Shown here in pieces: positions 21,101 to 29,402 of a stretch of DNA of 64,000 bases. This DNA comes from Mycobacterium stomatepiae. GTDB lineage: Bacteria; Actinomycetota; Actinomycetes; Mycobacteriales; Mycobacteriaceae. Numbering within the stretch: the first letter of the stretch is position 1; each line of letters begins with the position of its first letter. The stretch spans positions 4,154,001 through 4,218,000 of the forward strand of contig NZ_AP022587.1 in the NCBI RefSeq assembly GCF_010731715.1, given 5' to 3'. The notes beneath the pieces were generated by a model. It did no database searches. It had not been told where the DNA came from and worked only from the letters and a program-made list of their open reading frames with translations. The translations under genes and the position numbers were made by a program.

Positions 21101-21394
21101 GTTCTGCGGCCCGGCCAGCCCGGCAGCGGCCGCGCACGGCACCGACATGTTCAGCTCGGTCGCCACGTACCCGATCAGCGGCGCGTCGACGCTTTCGAAG
21201 GTGCCGTTCTGCGGCCAGTTGAGTTGGGCGGTGGTTTGGTTGACGGGCAGCAGCGGCGTAGCGATCGCCAGCAGGGCTCCGAGCAGACCGGCGACGACGG
21301 CCACGACGCGAGCGGCCCACTGCCTTCCTCCCGCGCCCTTCACGGACCTAGATGGTAATTCTTCGGCCAACTCGCGCGAGGTGTCGGTCGCCAT
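18128..21394 (-). CDS. embC: Arabinosyltransferase EmbC
   Basis: EmbC extends the arabinan of lipoarabinomannan, using decaprenyl-phosphoryl-arabinose. The 1088-residue GT-C protein has an N-terminal helix with PLLPVNQTTAQLNWPQNG, a periplasmic domain, the acidic NTSDDGYIL motif at about residues 289-297 and a C-terminal binding domain. The start is ATG 21394, which overlaps the aftA stop as TGATG. The frame stays open 273 bases further upstream inside aftA, but that part is not EmbC-like. It is the last gene of the dprE1-dprE2-aftA-embC run. The gene that normally follows, embA, is 3.5 kb away. Confidence 0.96.
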   Translation of the reverse strand: MATDTSRELAEELPSRSVKGAGGRQWAARVVAVVAGLLGALLAIATPLLPVNQTTAQLNWPQNGTFESVDAPLIGYVATELNMSVPCAAAAGLAGPQNAGKTVLLSTVPKQAPKAIDRGLLVRRANDELVLIVRNVPVVVAPLSQVLSPACQRLTFTAHADRVTAEFVGLTFGPNAEHPGSPLRGEKSGYDFRPQIVGVFTDLGGPTPPGLSFSATVDTRYSSSPTSLKMAAMILGVVLTAVALIALHILDTADGTRHRRFLPSKWWSIGALDALVIAVLVWWHFVGANTSDDGYILTMARVSEHAGYMANYYRWLGTPEAPFGWYYDLLALWAHVSTNSVWMRLPTLAMALTCWWAISREVIPRLGHAVKTTPAAAWTAAGLFLATWLPLDNGLRPEPIIALGILLTWCSVERAVATNRLLPVAIACIIGALTLFSGPTGIASIGALLVAVGPLRTIIHRRSRQFGVLPLLAPILAATTVTVILIFRDQTLAGELQATALKRALGPSLSWFDEHIRYERLFMASPDGSVARRFAVLAVLLALGITVAMSLRKGRIPGTAAGPSRRIVGITIISFLAMMFTPTKWTHHFGVFAGLAGSLGALAAVAVTSAAMRSRRNRTVFSATVLFLAALSFASVNGWWYVSNFGVPWSNSFPAWHYAFATALLGLTLVVLLLAAWFHFVSPENGPPKTRNGARMAAIIQSPLAIAAWALVTFEVVSLTLAMTGQYPAWSVGRSNLEALAGKSCGLAEDVMVEQDPNAGMLTPTSAPVGDALGAGLSEAFTPNGIPADVSADPVMERPGDRSFVNEDGKTTTSEAGTEGGTSAAPGVNGSRAQLPYNLDPAHTPVLGSWRPGIQVPAMLRSGWYRLPARDKVGPLLVVSAAGRFDPREVQVQWATNEQAASGHSGGSFQFFDVGASPAWRNLRMPLSWIPDNATQVRLVVNDEDLAPQHWIAVTPPRIPQLRTLQQVVGSQDPVFLDWLVGLAFPCQRPFGHQNGVDETPKWRILPDRFGAEANSPVMDNNGGGPLGVTELLVKATTISTYLKDDWSRDWGSLQRLTPYYPSAQPARLQLGTATRSGLWDPAPLRRG

Positions 21395-23433
21395 CAGCGG
21401 CTTGCCGCCGGTTGGGCCGCCGGCCGGCGGATGGCCAGCACAAACGGGCCGATGCTTTGCACGGCGAACCGTGGGTCGTCGAACAGCGCGGCCCGCAGCT
21501 CCACGGTGTAGCGACGGACATTGGGCTGGTTGGGGTAGACGTCCTCGGCCAGCCGCAGCGTGTAGGTGTTGTTCGCGCCCCGGCGCATCAGGAACACCGT
21601 CGGCGGTGGCCATGGGCAGGCGTCCAGCGCGCGGATGAACTCGTCGGGACTCTTGAGGTCCGACCACTTCTTGATCTGCGCGGCGCGCAGGTCGAATTGG
21701 GCCAGCGGGTTGGCGTAGTGCGACGTCAATCCCTGAAAACCCCAGTACGGGTAGTAGGACAGGAAGCTGTAGTCCGCGGTCAGCACCACGGTCTGGTCCC
21801 GCGGCCGCCCGGTGAGTCCCACGATGGCGGCATCGACCGCGGAGTAGAACTTCTCGGACCCCGCCGGTCGCCGGTCACCGCGCTGGCCGTGGCCGTCGGT
21901 GTCGGTGTAGGCGATGGTGAGGTCAGGGCGCAGCACGTCGGGGATGTCCTGGCTGAACGCGATGGCGGCGGCCAGCCCGATCGCCCCGGCTACGGGCGCG
22001 GTTGCTCTTTCGAAGGCGCGGCTGCGTGCTCGCAGGGCGAGCGCGGCCTCGATGAAGCCGAATACTCCGGCGGCGACCAGCAGCACGCTCAGCGTGGGCT
22101 GCAGGCGGAACGAGAGCAGCGTGGTGCGCGCCAGCGTGGTCAGCATCGACAACAGCGACCACAGGTAGATGGCCAGCACGCCGATCGTCAGGGCGCCGGC
22201 TCGCACCGACGTGGGGGCACCTCCCGCTCGCGGGGGACGGGTTCGCACCACCAGCCACAAGGTGCCCAGCAGGCAGATCGCTCCCAGCAACGAGAACTGC
22301 AGCATCGGGAAGGTCAGCTCGGCTCCGTCGGCCGGCAGGTAGTGGAACGCACTGCCGGAGTTGCTGACCGGGCTGCTGGCCGCCCGCAGCAGGAACGGCA
22401 GCCAGGTGGTGGCCGCGATGGCGGCGGAGATGGCGGCGACGACGGCGATCCGGCGCAGCGGGTCGAGCGCGGCCATCGGGCCGCCCTGCCGCCAACGTGA
22501 CACCACCAGCACCAGCGCCATCAGCGCCATCGTGAACGCGGTGAAGCCGAACAGCAGCGAGTACCAGGTGGCGGTAAAGCCGAGGAACAGCCCGGCGCCG
22601 ATCACCGCGGCCCAGCCTCGCGCCGCCGGCTCACCGGCGGGTGGTACCTCCGCGCCGAGTGTGCGGCCAGCCTCACGTTCGGCATCGAGTGTGCGGCCAG
22701 CTTCACGTTCGGTGTTTGGGGACGGGCGCTGGCCGGCGCGCAGGCCCGACCACGTCAGCACCAGCACCGGCGGCAGCAACACGGTGATCATCGCCGCGTA
22801 GGGCTCCGGTGAGCTGTAGGCCAGCATCACCGCGGCGGTCGCGGTCGTGACTATCAGCGCGTACTCGAACCGGATCATCCGCCACCACAGCACCAGCGCG
22901 ACGGCGATGGCGATCGTGATCGAGGTGATAGCCCACGGCTTGTACAGCTCCCAGGCGGGCATACCGCTCAGCGCGGCGGCGCGCCCGCCAATCCAGAACC
23001 AGCCCGGCGGGTAGAACGACGGCAGCCCGAGATATGTCATGTCGTGCAGGGCGGGGCTGTCGGCCAGGCGCGTCAGGTACTCGGTGCGGAATTGCTGGTC
23101 GACTGAGATGCCGAACAGATACAGCTTGGTCGCTCCCAGCGGCATGCCCAGCGTCACCACGCTGAACGCCGAACAGAACACCAGCCCGCCCAGCTGGGCG
23201 ACCAATTGCCACCGGCCCGCCCGCCGCCACAGCCAGCCGACACCGAGAAGCCCGATCAGGCAACCGACTTGGCCGACCGTGGTCAGCGCGTGCAGTTGGT
23301 TCGACGACGGAAACGCGGGCCACTGGACCCGGACGATGGCGATCAGCGAGACCACCGAGACCCCTGAAGCGACCAAGACGGCCACGATCACCGCCGCCAA
23401 CATCTGGCCGAGGCTGGCCAGTGCGTTACGCAT
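21394..23433 (-). CDS. aftA: Galactan arabinosyltransferase AftA, with an in-frame repeat insertion
   Basis: AftA is the GT-C enzyme that attaches the first arabinofuranose residues to the galactan. The 679-residue protein has many membrane helices and a C-terminal periplasmic domain. ATG 23433 lies two bases after the dprE2 stop. The protein is about 36 residues longer than the 643 I recall for M. tuberculosis AftA. The extra length is accounted for by a polar segment in a loop (22630-22735) containing a perfect-phase 30-base tandem repeat that encodes EREAGRTL twice. A second GC-rich hairpin lies in the gene at 22211-22238. The frame is kept, so the enzyme is probably functional. Confidence 0.94.
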   Translation of the reverse strand: MRNALASLGQMLAAVIVAVLVASGVSVVSLIAIVRVQWPAFPSSNQLHALTTVGQVGCLIGLLGVGWLWRRAGRWQLVAQLGGLVFCSAFSVVTLGMPLGATKLYLFGISVDQQFRTEYLTRLADSPALHDMTYLGLPSFYPPGWFWIGGRAAALSGMPAWELYKPWAITSITIAIAVALVLWWRMIRFEYALIVTTATAAVMLAYSSPEPYAAMITVLLPPVLVLTWSGLRAGQRPSPNTEREAGRTLDAEREAGRTLGAEVPPAGEPAARGWAAVIGAGLFLGFTATWYSLLFGFTAFTMALMALVLVVSRWRQGGPMAALDPLRRIAVVAAISAAIAATTWLPFLLRAASSPVSNSGSAFHYLPADGAELTFPMLQFSLLGAICLLGTLWLVVRTRPPRAGGAPTSVRAGALTIGVLAIYLWSLLSMLTTLARTTLLSFRLQPTLSVLLVAAGVFGFIEAALALRARSRAFERATAPVAGAIGLAAAIAFSQDIPDVLRPDLTIAYTDTDGHGQRGDRRPAGSEKFYSAVDAAIVGLTGRPRDQTVVLTADYSFLSYYPYWGFQGLTSHYANPLAQFDLRAAQIKKWSDLKSPDEFIRALDACPWPPPTVFLMRRGANNTYTLRLAEDVYPNQPNVRRYTVELRAALFDDPRFAVQSIGPFVLAIRRPAAQPAASR
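22211..22238. repeat. GC-rich hairpin element inside aftA
   Basis: This 28-base stretch holds a short hairpin (CCCGC-tc-GCGGG) flanked by G/C runs (gtgggggcacctc and gggggac) and encodes PRAGGAPT in a loop of AftA. It looks like one of the short GC-rich repeats scattered in slow-growing mycobacteria. I cannot check for other copies beyond this window. Confidence 0.35.
22656..22715. repeat. Two 30-base tandem repeats inside aftA
   Basis: Units 22656-22685 and 22686-22715 both begin cgagtgtgcggccagc and share tcacgttcgg, with three differences. Each encodes EREAGRTL plus two residues on the minus strand. The core GAGTGTGCG is the same as the arms of the intergenic repeat split by the insertion sequence near 42210, and cacgttcgg matches the element near 59890. 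Confidence 0.8.
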
Positions 23434-23435
23434 GA

Positions 23436-24200
23436 TCAGATGGGCAGCTTGCGGAAGATGGGCCGCGGGATGTGTCGTAACACCATCATCATGTACTTGA
23501 ATGCTCCTGGCGCCCAAACCAGTTCCTTACCTTTAGCGGACGCGGTCACCGCGAGGTTGGCGACGTACTCTTTGTCGACGGTCAGCGGCGCTTCCTTGAC
23601 ATGCGCGCTCATCCGGGTGCGCACCTGACCGGGGCGGATCACCAGCACGCGAACTCCGTACTCGCGCAACGCCTCTCCGAGGCCAAGGTAGAAGCCATCC
23701 AAACCGGCCTTGGTGGAGCCGTAGACGAAGTTAGATCGTCGCACCCGCTCGCCGGCTACTGAGCTCATTGCGATGATCTGGCCGAAACCCTGGGCGCGCA
23801 TCTTCTCGCCCAGCAGCACGCCCACCGAAACCGCTGCCGTGTAATTGATCTCGGCGGCGAGTACGGCTTTGTGCTGGTTCTGCCATAGTTCTTCGGCGTC
23901 GCCCAGGATTCCGAACGCGACGATGGCTACGTCGACGTCGCCGTCGGCGAAGGCCGCATCGATCATCTTGGGGTGGCTGTCGGGCTCGGTGGCCTCGAAG
24001 TCGAGCAGCTCGACCGAGCGCGCACCGGCGGCCTTCATTTGCGCGACCGCGTCGTCACGTCCCGGGTCGCCGGGCATGGCGGCCAACAGGATTCGCGCGT
24101 GCGCGTTCTGCAGGTAGCGCTCGCAGATCGCGAGCCCGATCTCGGAGGTACCGCCCAGCAGCAGGATCGTCTGCGGGTTCCCCACGGCATCTAAAACCAT
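23436..24200 (-). CDS. dprE2: Decaprenylphosphoryl-2-keto-ribose reductase DprE2
   Basis: DprE2 is the NADH-dependent second half of the epimerase that converts decaprenyl-phosphoryl-ribose to the arabinose donor. It is a 254-residue short-chain dehydrogenase. Visible motifs are the nucleotide-binding [14 protein letters not shown] near the N-terminus, the serine motif [10 protein letters not shown] and the catalytic YGSTKAG. The length is exactly what I recall for the M. tuberculosis enzyme. ATG 24200 was chosen on that N-terminus; the frame is open 90 bases further upstream inside dprE1. It lies 11 bases after dprE1 and two before aftA. Confidence 0.96.
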   Translation of the reverse strand: MVLDAVGNPQTILLLGGTSEIGLAICERYLQNAHARILLAAMPGDPGRDDAVAQMKAAGARSVELLDFEATEPDSHPKMIDAAFADGDVDVAIVAFGILGDAEELWQNQHKAVLAAEINYTAAVSVGVLLGEKMRAQGFGQIIAMSSVAGERVRRSNFVYGSTKAGLDGFYLGLGEALREYGVRVLVIRPGQVRTRMSAHVKEAPLTVDKEYVANLAVTASAKGKELVWAPGAFKYMMMVLRHIPRPIFRKLPI

Positions 24201-24211
24201 TGGCGCACCAT

Positions 24212-25594
24212 CTAGAGCAGCTCCAAACGTCGGGCCATGTCGGACGCGAAAACCCGTAGCGGGTCGGCCTTGCGGCGTACGGCGATCCATTCGTCGATGC
24301 GCGGGTACATGGCGTGGAAGGTTTCGGCGGTGGTGCGTGAGTCCTTGGCGGTGTAGACCCGCCCGCCGAATTCGAGCACCCGGCGGTCGAGTTCGTTGAG
24401 GAACTCGTTGACCCCGGGCTTGTTGGGGAAGTCCATCGCGACATTCCAGCCGGCCATCGGGAAACTCAGCGGTGCGCGGTTGCCCGGGCCGAAGAGCTTG
24501 AACACGTTCAACGCCGAATAGTGCCCCCGCGTCTGGATCCAGCGGATGATGGCCTTGAACTCGGCAAGAGCGTCCGGTGGCACCAAGAACTGGTGCTGCG
24601 CGAAACCCGTTGGACCGTAAGCGTTATTCCAGCCTCTCACCAGGTCGAGCATGTGGTAGAACTTGGACAGATTCTGGATCTTGCCGGTGTAGGTTCCGCC
24701 GAGCCGGTAGTAGGTCTCGCCGATCGCCATGAACGACAGCTTGTTCATCGCGCTAACTGGAAAGATGTTGGGCACCGTCAACAGTTGCGGCGCATCGAAT
24801 TTCAGTGGATTCTTGGCGAGCTTCTTCGGCAGCTGGTCCAGCTTCGCCAGGCTGCCCCGGCTGATGGCGGCCCGACCGAGCTTCGGCGGTGGGCTGATCA
24901 GGTCGAACCACGCGCTGGAGTACGTGTACCTGTTTTCGCTGCCGTCGATGTGCGCGGCGACGGTTTCGTCGAGATCGTTGGTGGACAGGCCGTCGGCGAT
25001 GAAGTACGCCGTTTCGGTCGGTGTCATCGCGATGATGGCGCGCAACACGATCCCGGTCAGGCCGTTGCCCCCGACGGTGGCCCAGAACAACTCGGAGTCC
25101 GGGCCGTCGGGGGTGATCGTGCGAACCGAGCCGTCGGCCATCAGCAGGTCCATCGACCGCACATGGCTGCCGAAACTGCCCGCGCTGTGGTGGTTCTTAC
25201 CGTGGATGTCTGAGGCGATCGCGCCGCCGATAGTCACCTGGCGGGTGCCCGGCAGCACCGGAACCCACAGCCCGAACGGCAGCGCCGCCTTCATCAGTTG
25301 ATCCAGGCTGACGCCGGCGTCGACGTCGACCAACTGGGTGTCGGCGCTGATCGAGTGGATGCGGTTGAGCACCGTCATGTCGATCACCAGGCCGCCGCCG
25401 TTTTGCGCGTTGTCGCCGTAGGAGCGGCCCAGTCCACGCGCGATCACGCCCCGGCCGCCGGAGTCGGCGACCCGGGCCACCGCCTTGGCAATCACCTCGG
25501 GATCGGGCGTCGAAAGCACGTGCGCCACCGACGGCGCGGTGCGGCCGAAGCCCATCAGCCGGGTCGGGGTGGTCGGAAAGTCGGCGCTCAACAT
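24212..25594 (-). CDS. dprE1: Decaprenylphosphoryl-ribose oxidase DprE1, natural Ala at the benzothiazinone site
   Basis: DprE1 is the FAD-dependent oxidase that makes the 2-keto intermediate for DprE2 and is the target of benzothiazinones. The 460-residue protein has the VAO-type FAD domain ([31 protein letters not shown]) and a conserved C-terminus ending [12 protein letters not shown] chose ATG 25594, matching the MLS start of the M. tuberculosis protein; a TTG two codons upstream is possible. At the position of Cys387, which benzothiazinones modify covalently, the sequence reads GWNVAMDF, with Ala codon GCG at 24437-24439. M. avium is known to have Ala there and to be intrinsically insensitive. 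Confidence 0.97.
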   Translation of the reverse strand: MLSADFPTTPTRLMGFGRTAPSVAHVLSTPDPEVIAKAVARVADSGGRGVIARGLGRSYGDNAQNGGGLVIDMTVLNRIHSISADTQLVDVDAGVSLDQLMKAALPFGLWVPVLPGTRQVTIGGAIASDIHGKNHHSAGSFGSHVRSMDLLMADGSVRTITPDGPDSELFWATVGGNGLTGIVLRAIIAMTPTETAYFIADGLSTNDLDETVAAHIDGSENRYTYSSAWFDLISPPPKLGRAAISRGSLAKLDQLPKKLAKNPLKFDAPQLLTVPNIFPVSAMNKLSFMAIGETYYRLGGTYTGKIQNLSKFYHMLDLVRGWNNAYGPTGFAQHQFLVPPDALAEFKAIIRWIQTRGHYSALNVFKLFGPGNRAPLSFPMAGWNVAMDFPNKPGVNEFLNELDRRVLEFGGRVYTAKDSRTTAETFHAMYPRIDEWIAVRRKADPLRVFASDMARRLELL

Positions 25595-25628
25595 CGTCAA
25601 AGAGGGTACCGCCTGGCGCCACGACGAT

Positions 25629-25648
25629 GCGGGACGCTTACGTCCCGC
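25629..25648 (-). promoter_or_regulatory. Perfect 8-bp stem-loop in the gtrA-dprE1 gap
   Basis: GCGGGACG-ctta-CGTCCCGC forms a perfect eight-base stem with a four-base loop, between the stop of the GtrA gene and the dprE1 start, about 35 bases upstream of the latter. There is no T-run after it on the transcribed strand, so it is not a classic terminator. It could be a processing site, an attenuator or a protein-binding palindrome. Confidence 0.45.
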
Positions 25649-25685
25649 TGAGGAGTGGGCCGATCCAGCCTGTGCACGGTAGGGG

Positions 25686-26108
25686 TCAGTGAATGCGGAA
25701 GATCACGGCTCGCTGCACGATGAAGTTGATCACCGTGGCGGTGCCCTGTGCGATCACGAACGCGACGACGGCAGCCCACCCCGTGTAGTGCATCAACACC
25801 AGACACAGATGGTTCAGCCCGACCTGCACGGCGAAGGTGATGCCGTAGAGAACCATGACCGCGATGAAGCGCGCGGTGCTCGGCTCCGCCTGGAAAGTCC
25901 ACCGCCGGTTGATCAGGTAGGCGGTGAGGGTGCCCACCACGAAGCTGGTGGCCTTGGACACGTCGACCTGAACGCCCAGCACCTTCCAGAGCAGCATGTA
26001 TAGCCCGAAGTCGACTACGGCCGAAAACCCGCCGGTCACCACGAAACGGGTGATCTGGGTGGTCAGACTCAGGCGCGCCGGCGCGATGTCTGACTCGGGG
26101 GGAAGCAT
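25686..26108 (-). CDS. GtrA-family membrane protein (Rv3789-like)
   Basis: This 140-residue protein has four membrane helices ([77 protein letters not shown]) and the GtrA-family NRRWTF loop. Its M. tuberculosis counterpart sits directly upstream of dprE1 and has been proposed either as a flippase for decaprenyl-phosphoryl-arabinose or as an anchor for AftA. The start, ATG 26108, gives a longer polar N-terminus than the 121-residue version I recall. It heads the dprE1-dprE2-aftA-embC run. Confidence 0.9.
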   Translation of the reverse strand: MLPPESDIAPARLSLTTQITRFVVTGGFSAVVDFGLYMLLWKVLGVQVDVSKATSFVVGTLTAYLINRRWTFQAEPSTARFIAVMVLYGITFAVQVGLNHLCLVLMHYTGWAAVVAFVIAQGTATVINFIVQRAVIFRIH

Positions 26109-26146
26109 TGGGGGAGTTTATCGGGGGCGGGCGCGCCCCAGCGGAG

Positions 26147-26626
26147 CTACTTGGGCAGCTTCAGCGCGATCAGCTCGACCTGGCTTTCGCCCTGCGGGGT
26201 CGAGTAGGTCACGGTGTCGCCGGCCTTGTGCCCGGCCAGCGCCTGCCCCAGCGGGCTGTGGGAGGTCAACGTCTCGGCCTCACGACCGACGGGCGTCTCT
26301 TCGACGATGGAGATCACGTGCATCGTGACGATCTCACCGTCGGCGAACTTCAGGGTCACCTCGGTGCCGCCCGGCAGCGAATTGTCCTCTTCGTGGTGCG
26401 ACGGCCCGGTCCGCAGCCGCCGGTCCAGTTCGTTGATCCGGTCGCCGAGGCCAACCAATTCCTCGGCGCGCTGGATCGCCTCCGCCGCGTCACCGTGATC
26501 ACCGGTCATCCCGCGGTCGCCCTTGACCTCGGCCTCGAGAAGATCGCGCCGCTCTCGCAGCCGGTCCAGCTCCGCGGCAAGACTCTCCCGCGCCGCATCC
26601 GCCACTGATTGAACTTTTTTACTCAC
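26147..26626 (-). CDS. GreA/Rnk-like transcription-factor homologue (Rv3788-like)
   Basis: This 159-residue protein has an N-terminal helical, coiled-coil-like half (SLAAELDRLRERRDLLEAEV, AEAIQRAEELVGLGDRINEL) and a C-terminal FKBP-like GreA domain ending DTVTYSTPQGESQVELIAL. The M. tuberculosis homologue Rv3788 binds RNA polymerase near the secondary channel and inhibits transcription rather than rescuing it. The GTG start at 26626 has GGAAGG upstream. The frame is open 150 bases further upstream, but that part is unlike the family. It lies 38 bases before the GtrA gene on the same strand. Confidence 0.9.
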   Translation of the reverse strand: MSKKVQSVADAARESLAAELDRLRERRDLLEAEVKGDRGMTGDHGDAAEAIQRAEELVGLGDRINELDRRLRTGPSHHEEDNSLPGGTEVTLKFADGEIVTMHVISIVEETPVGREAETLTSHSPLGQALAGHKAGDTVTYSTPQGESQVELIALKLPK

Positions 26627-26839
26627 GTCCGTCGACCTTCCGCGGCGCCCCGCGCGAGTCGGGAGCGCACCAATTTGCTTGGTGATGAATTTGTGGTGCC
26701 TCAGTGTTGCACCACACGAACTCGGCCGCCACCGATATTCGGCGCGCGCTTTCCATCGGTTATACACGCGTCCCACGACAGGATCACGGCCCTGTGTTCA
26801 TTGCTCCGGCGGTGCCGACGCCTGCCGCGAATCCAGCGC

Positions 26840-28073
26840 TCAGCGCGCTGGCTTTACCGGGTCCGGCCGGAACCACGGGAATCTCGGGGCTCTCGGGAAT
26901 TCAGGTTCAGGCCGACACGGACGTGCTGAGGGACGTGCGCTGGGACGCACTGTGGGATGTGCTGTTCGACAGCTACAGCGAATCTGTTGGTGCACACTAT
27001 CATTCGCGATGATTTGCTGTGACGACGCGTCCGTGGTCCCGGTGAACGTCGCGTTGTCGTCGTACTCGACGATCTCGCCGCGCAGCGCGTCGAAGATCGC
27101 CTTGCCCTGCGACACGAGTCCACTGGCCACCTGGCTGAGGCCGTCAGCCCCGTTGAGCACGGTGAGATTCGCGCCGGCGAGCCCGGCCGCGGCCCGCTCC
27201 ACGATCTCGGGCAGCTGGTCGATCAGCGCCTTGTCCAGCGCGACGCGGTTGTGCGACGCCGCCGCCTCGGCCAGGATCTTCATCCGCTCGGCATCGGCGA
27301 CGGCCAGGATCCGGACGCGTTCGGCCTCGGCCTCGGCGGGCTTGACCACCTCGGCGACCAATTCCTGCTGGCGCAGTTCGGCGGCGCGCTGGGCCAGTTC
27401 GGTTCGCATCGCGAGCACCTCGCGCTGGGCCTCGGCTTCGGCCAGCGGGCCCGCCTGGGCGGCCTCCGCCTGGGCCTTGTCGACCTCCGCCTTGTACTGC
27501 GCCTTGACGACCGCGGTCTGACGGGCGAATTCCGCCTGCTGGCGCTGGGATTCCTGCTCGGCTTCCGCGGCTTTCTGGTTCGCCTGGGCCTGAGCGATCT
27601 GCGCCTGCTGCTGAATGGCCGCGTTGTGCGGTGCCGACATCGCGTTGATGTAGCCCAGGCCGTCGTCGCCGATGGACTGGATCTGCAGCGCATCGACGGC
27701 CAGGCCGATCCGGGCCATCTCCTCCTTGGAGCCATCGAGCACCTCGGTGGCCAGCGAAGATCCGGCCGGTCAGTACCGACATCTGATCCTGCTCGGACAA
27801 AAATCGCTGCGCGGCGCTGATGATGCTCTCGGTGTCGTTGCCGACCTTGAAGGCGATCACCGCCCGGACGTTGAGGGTGATTCCCTGTTGGGTGACGCAC
27901 TTTTCGGCGACCTCGGACTCACACATGGCCAGGGTGAGAAAGCGCGCCTTGCGGAAGAACGGGAGCACAAACGCGCCGTGGCCCGTCACCACACGGAACG
28001 GGGCGTTGCCTTTCGCGCGGCCACCGGAGATGAGCAACGCCTCATCCGGGGAGGGCACCCTATAACCGAGCAT
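26840..28073 (-). pseudogene. Flotillin-like SPFH/band-7 protein with internal frameshifting deletion
   Basis: This was a flotillin-like membrane-scaffold protein. From ATG 28073 (AAGGAG upstream) the frame encodes a normal SPFH start, PSPDEALLISGGRAKG through DQMSVLTGRIFAGH. It then loses register near 27745. The rest of the family follows in another frame: LATEVLDGSKEEMARIGL, an Ala/Gln-rich coiled coil, and VVKPAEAEAERVRILAVADA. About 20-25 residues expected between the two parts are missing. The junction is the hexamer GGCCAC, which fits deletion between two copies. The 3' end contains a 12-base tandem repeat and the original C-terminus is unclear. An NfeD-like gene lies upstream. Confidence 0.85.
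26919..26966. repeat. Four imperfect 12-base tandem repeats at the 3' end of the flotillin remnant
   Basis: Four consecutive units (ggacgtgctgag, ggacgtgcgctg, ggacgcactgtg, ggatgtgctgtt) fill 26919-26966. Read on the minus strand they encode the low-complexity HPTVRPSARPSARP tail. Such repeats can vary in number between strains. Confidence 0.7.
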
Positions 28074-28132
28074 TCTTTAACTCCTTAGCTTTTCGGTGTT
28101 GTGTAGCAGGGGATTTCACTCGTTGTCTCCGG

Positions 28133-28360
28133 TCAGGACAGGTCCTGCTGGGCTTGTTCCCAAGGCTCGACCACCACCGTCCGCCCGCCGCGGATCTCTA
28201 CCACCAGGACCTTGCTGCCCTTCGGTAGCGGGTCGTCGGACCAGGCCAGAAAGGTCTCCTTCGACCCCCGAATGGTCACCAACACCTCGCCGGGGCCGCG
28301 GTCGCCGCGGGTCGCCACGACCAGCTTCCCCACGCAACCGATTGCCAAGGCGTCGCTCAC
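28133..28360 (-). CDS. NfeD-like OB-fold protein
   Basis: This 75-residue protein resembles the soluble OB-fold domain of NfeD proteins, which are typically encoded beside flotillins. It has a beta-rich sequence with LAIGCVGKLVVATRGDRGPGEVLVTIRG, a central DDPLPKGSKVLVVEIRGG and a C-terminal VVVEPW. I chose GTG 28360 because GGAGGA lies ten bases upstream; an ATG six codons earlier overlaps that site. It is separated from the decayed flotillin gene by 59 bases. With its partner broken, its role may be lost. Confidence 0.75.
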   Translation of the reverse strand: MSDALAIGCVGKLVVATRGDRGPGEVLVTIRGSKETFLAWSDDPLPKGSKVLVVEIRGGRTVVVEPWEQAQQDLS

Positions 28361-28682
28361 GGTCGCATATTCCTCCATCGAGGGGTTCCAGCGTCGATAT
28401 TCGGCATGTTTGCCGCAAGGATAGACGCCGGCACAGCACTGGCGAATGGGATGCATGCAAAACCTTTCACTGCGCGCCCGAGCCCGGCTAAAGGGCCTGT
28501 TTTCCAGGCCTTTCCGGTCAACCCAGCGTCCGGCCGCGGTCTTGGCGGATTCTCAAAGGATCCTTGGTTCCGCCCCTGCTCGGGCCCCGCCGGCGGCGGC
28601 TCCAAGGATTCGTAGAGGGCGATGGTCGAGCCTTTCCTCACGCACCTGAATCGCTAGGTGCAGATGAGCAAAGGAGCCCATC
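28361..28682. promoter_or_regulatory. Divergent intergenic region between NfeD-like and C39-like genes
   Basis: This 322-base gap has no convincing gene and must hold promoters in both directions. It contains two weak dyads: AAAGGGCCTG...CCAGGCCTTT (28489-28512, one bulged base), and ATCCTTGG...CCAAGGAT with a loop of roughly 40 bases (about 28559-28605). Neither is followed by a T-run. Nothing else was recognised. Confidence 0.35.
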
Positions 28683-29402
28683 ATGACCACAGCCGAGCTG
28701 GCCGGAAAGGCCGTCCGGACTTTCTGTCTCGCGGTCTTCGCCGCTGGTCTCACCCTCGGCCTTGCGACGGGGTTGGCGCACGCCGACGACACCAGCACCG
28801 CTGGGATGTACGGCGATCCGATCACCGCGGCCGCGTTTTGGAAGCCCCAGACCTATGACGACTGCGCGCTGATGGCCGCCGCCGACGTGGTCGGCGAGGT
28901 GACCGGGCACCCGGTTTCGGAGCAGGAGATCATCGCCCTGGCCCAGCAGCTGCCGAGCCAGAGTCACCCCGGATCGATCTACACCATTCCCAAGAACACC
29001 GGCGACCCGAACTCGGGCCAAGGCACCAGCCCGGAAGACCTTCCGCTGTTACTGGCGCACTATGGCGTCACGGCCAAGCTGACCAACACCAGCGATGCTC
29101 CCACGACCGGTGTCTCGACCGGTGTGGCCGCGCTCAAGCAGTACCTGGCCAGCGGTCGGAAGGTGATCGTCGAGGTGAACGGCGAAATGATCTGGGGCCA
29201 GCCGGTGGACGCCAAGGACAAGAACGGCCAGCCCTCCTCGGACCACGCCGTCGTCGTCACCGGGATCGACGTCGTCAACTCACAAGTGCACATGAACGAC
29301 AGCGGCGCCGACGGCGGGGCGAACGAGACGGTGTCCCTGGACCTGTTCACCAGGGCCTGGGCCACCAGCGATGACGAGATGATCGTCACCGACGCGGCCT
29401 AG
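28683..29402 (+). CDS. Secreted C39-like peptidase-family protein
   Basis: This 239-residue exported protein has a signal peptide (LAVFAAGLTLGLATGLAHA) and a papain-fold C39-like domain. The likely triad is Cys in TYDDCALMAA, His in SSDHAVVVTGI and Asp in VHMNDSGADG, in the right order and spacing. AAAGGAG upstream of ATG 28683 supports the start. Related secreted mycobacterial proteins have unknown substrates. Its stop overlaps the end of the convergent wzm gene by four bases. Confidence 0.82.
   Translation: MTTAELAGKAVRTFCLAVFAAGLTLGLATGLAHADDTSTAGMYGDPITAAAFWKPQTYDDCALMAAADVVGEVTGHPVSEQEIIALAQQLPSQSHPGSIYTIPKNTGDPNSGQGTSPEDLPLLLAHYGVTAKLTNTSDAPTTGVSTGVAALKQYLASGRKVIVEVNGEMIWGQPVDAKDKNGQPSSDHAVVVTGIDVVNSQVHMNDSGADGGANETVSLDLFTRAWATSDDEMIVTDAA

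Noticed and set aside
21395-21667. N-terminally extended EmbC starting inside aftA
   Set aside because: The extra 91 residues are unlike the Emb family and overlap the conserved aftA C-terminus. ATG 21394 overlaps the aftA stop and gives the expected N-terminus.
26919-26966. CRISPR array
   Set aside because: The 12-base units are directly adjacent without spacers, encode a low-complexity tail, and there are no cas genes in the window.
26704-27012. Plus-strand gene across the flotillin 3' end
   Set aside because: It overlaps the flotillin remnant and its tandem repeat, has no ribosome-binding site and no recognisable domain.
28489-28512. Rho-independent terminator
   Set aside because: The dyad has a bulge, no T-run, and lies in a region where two genes start rather than end.
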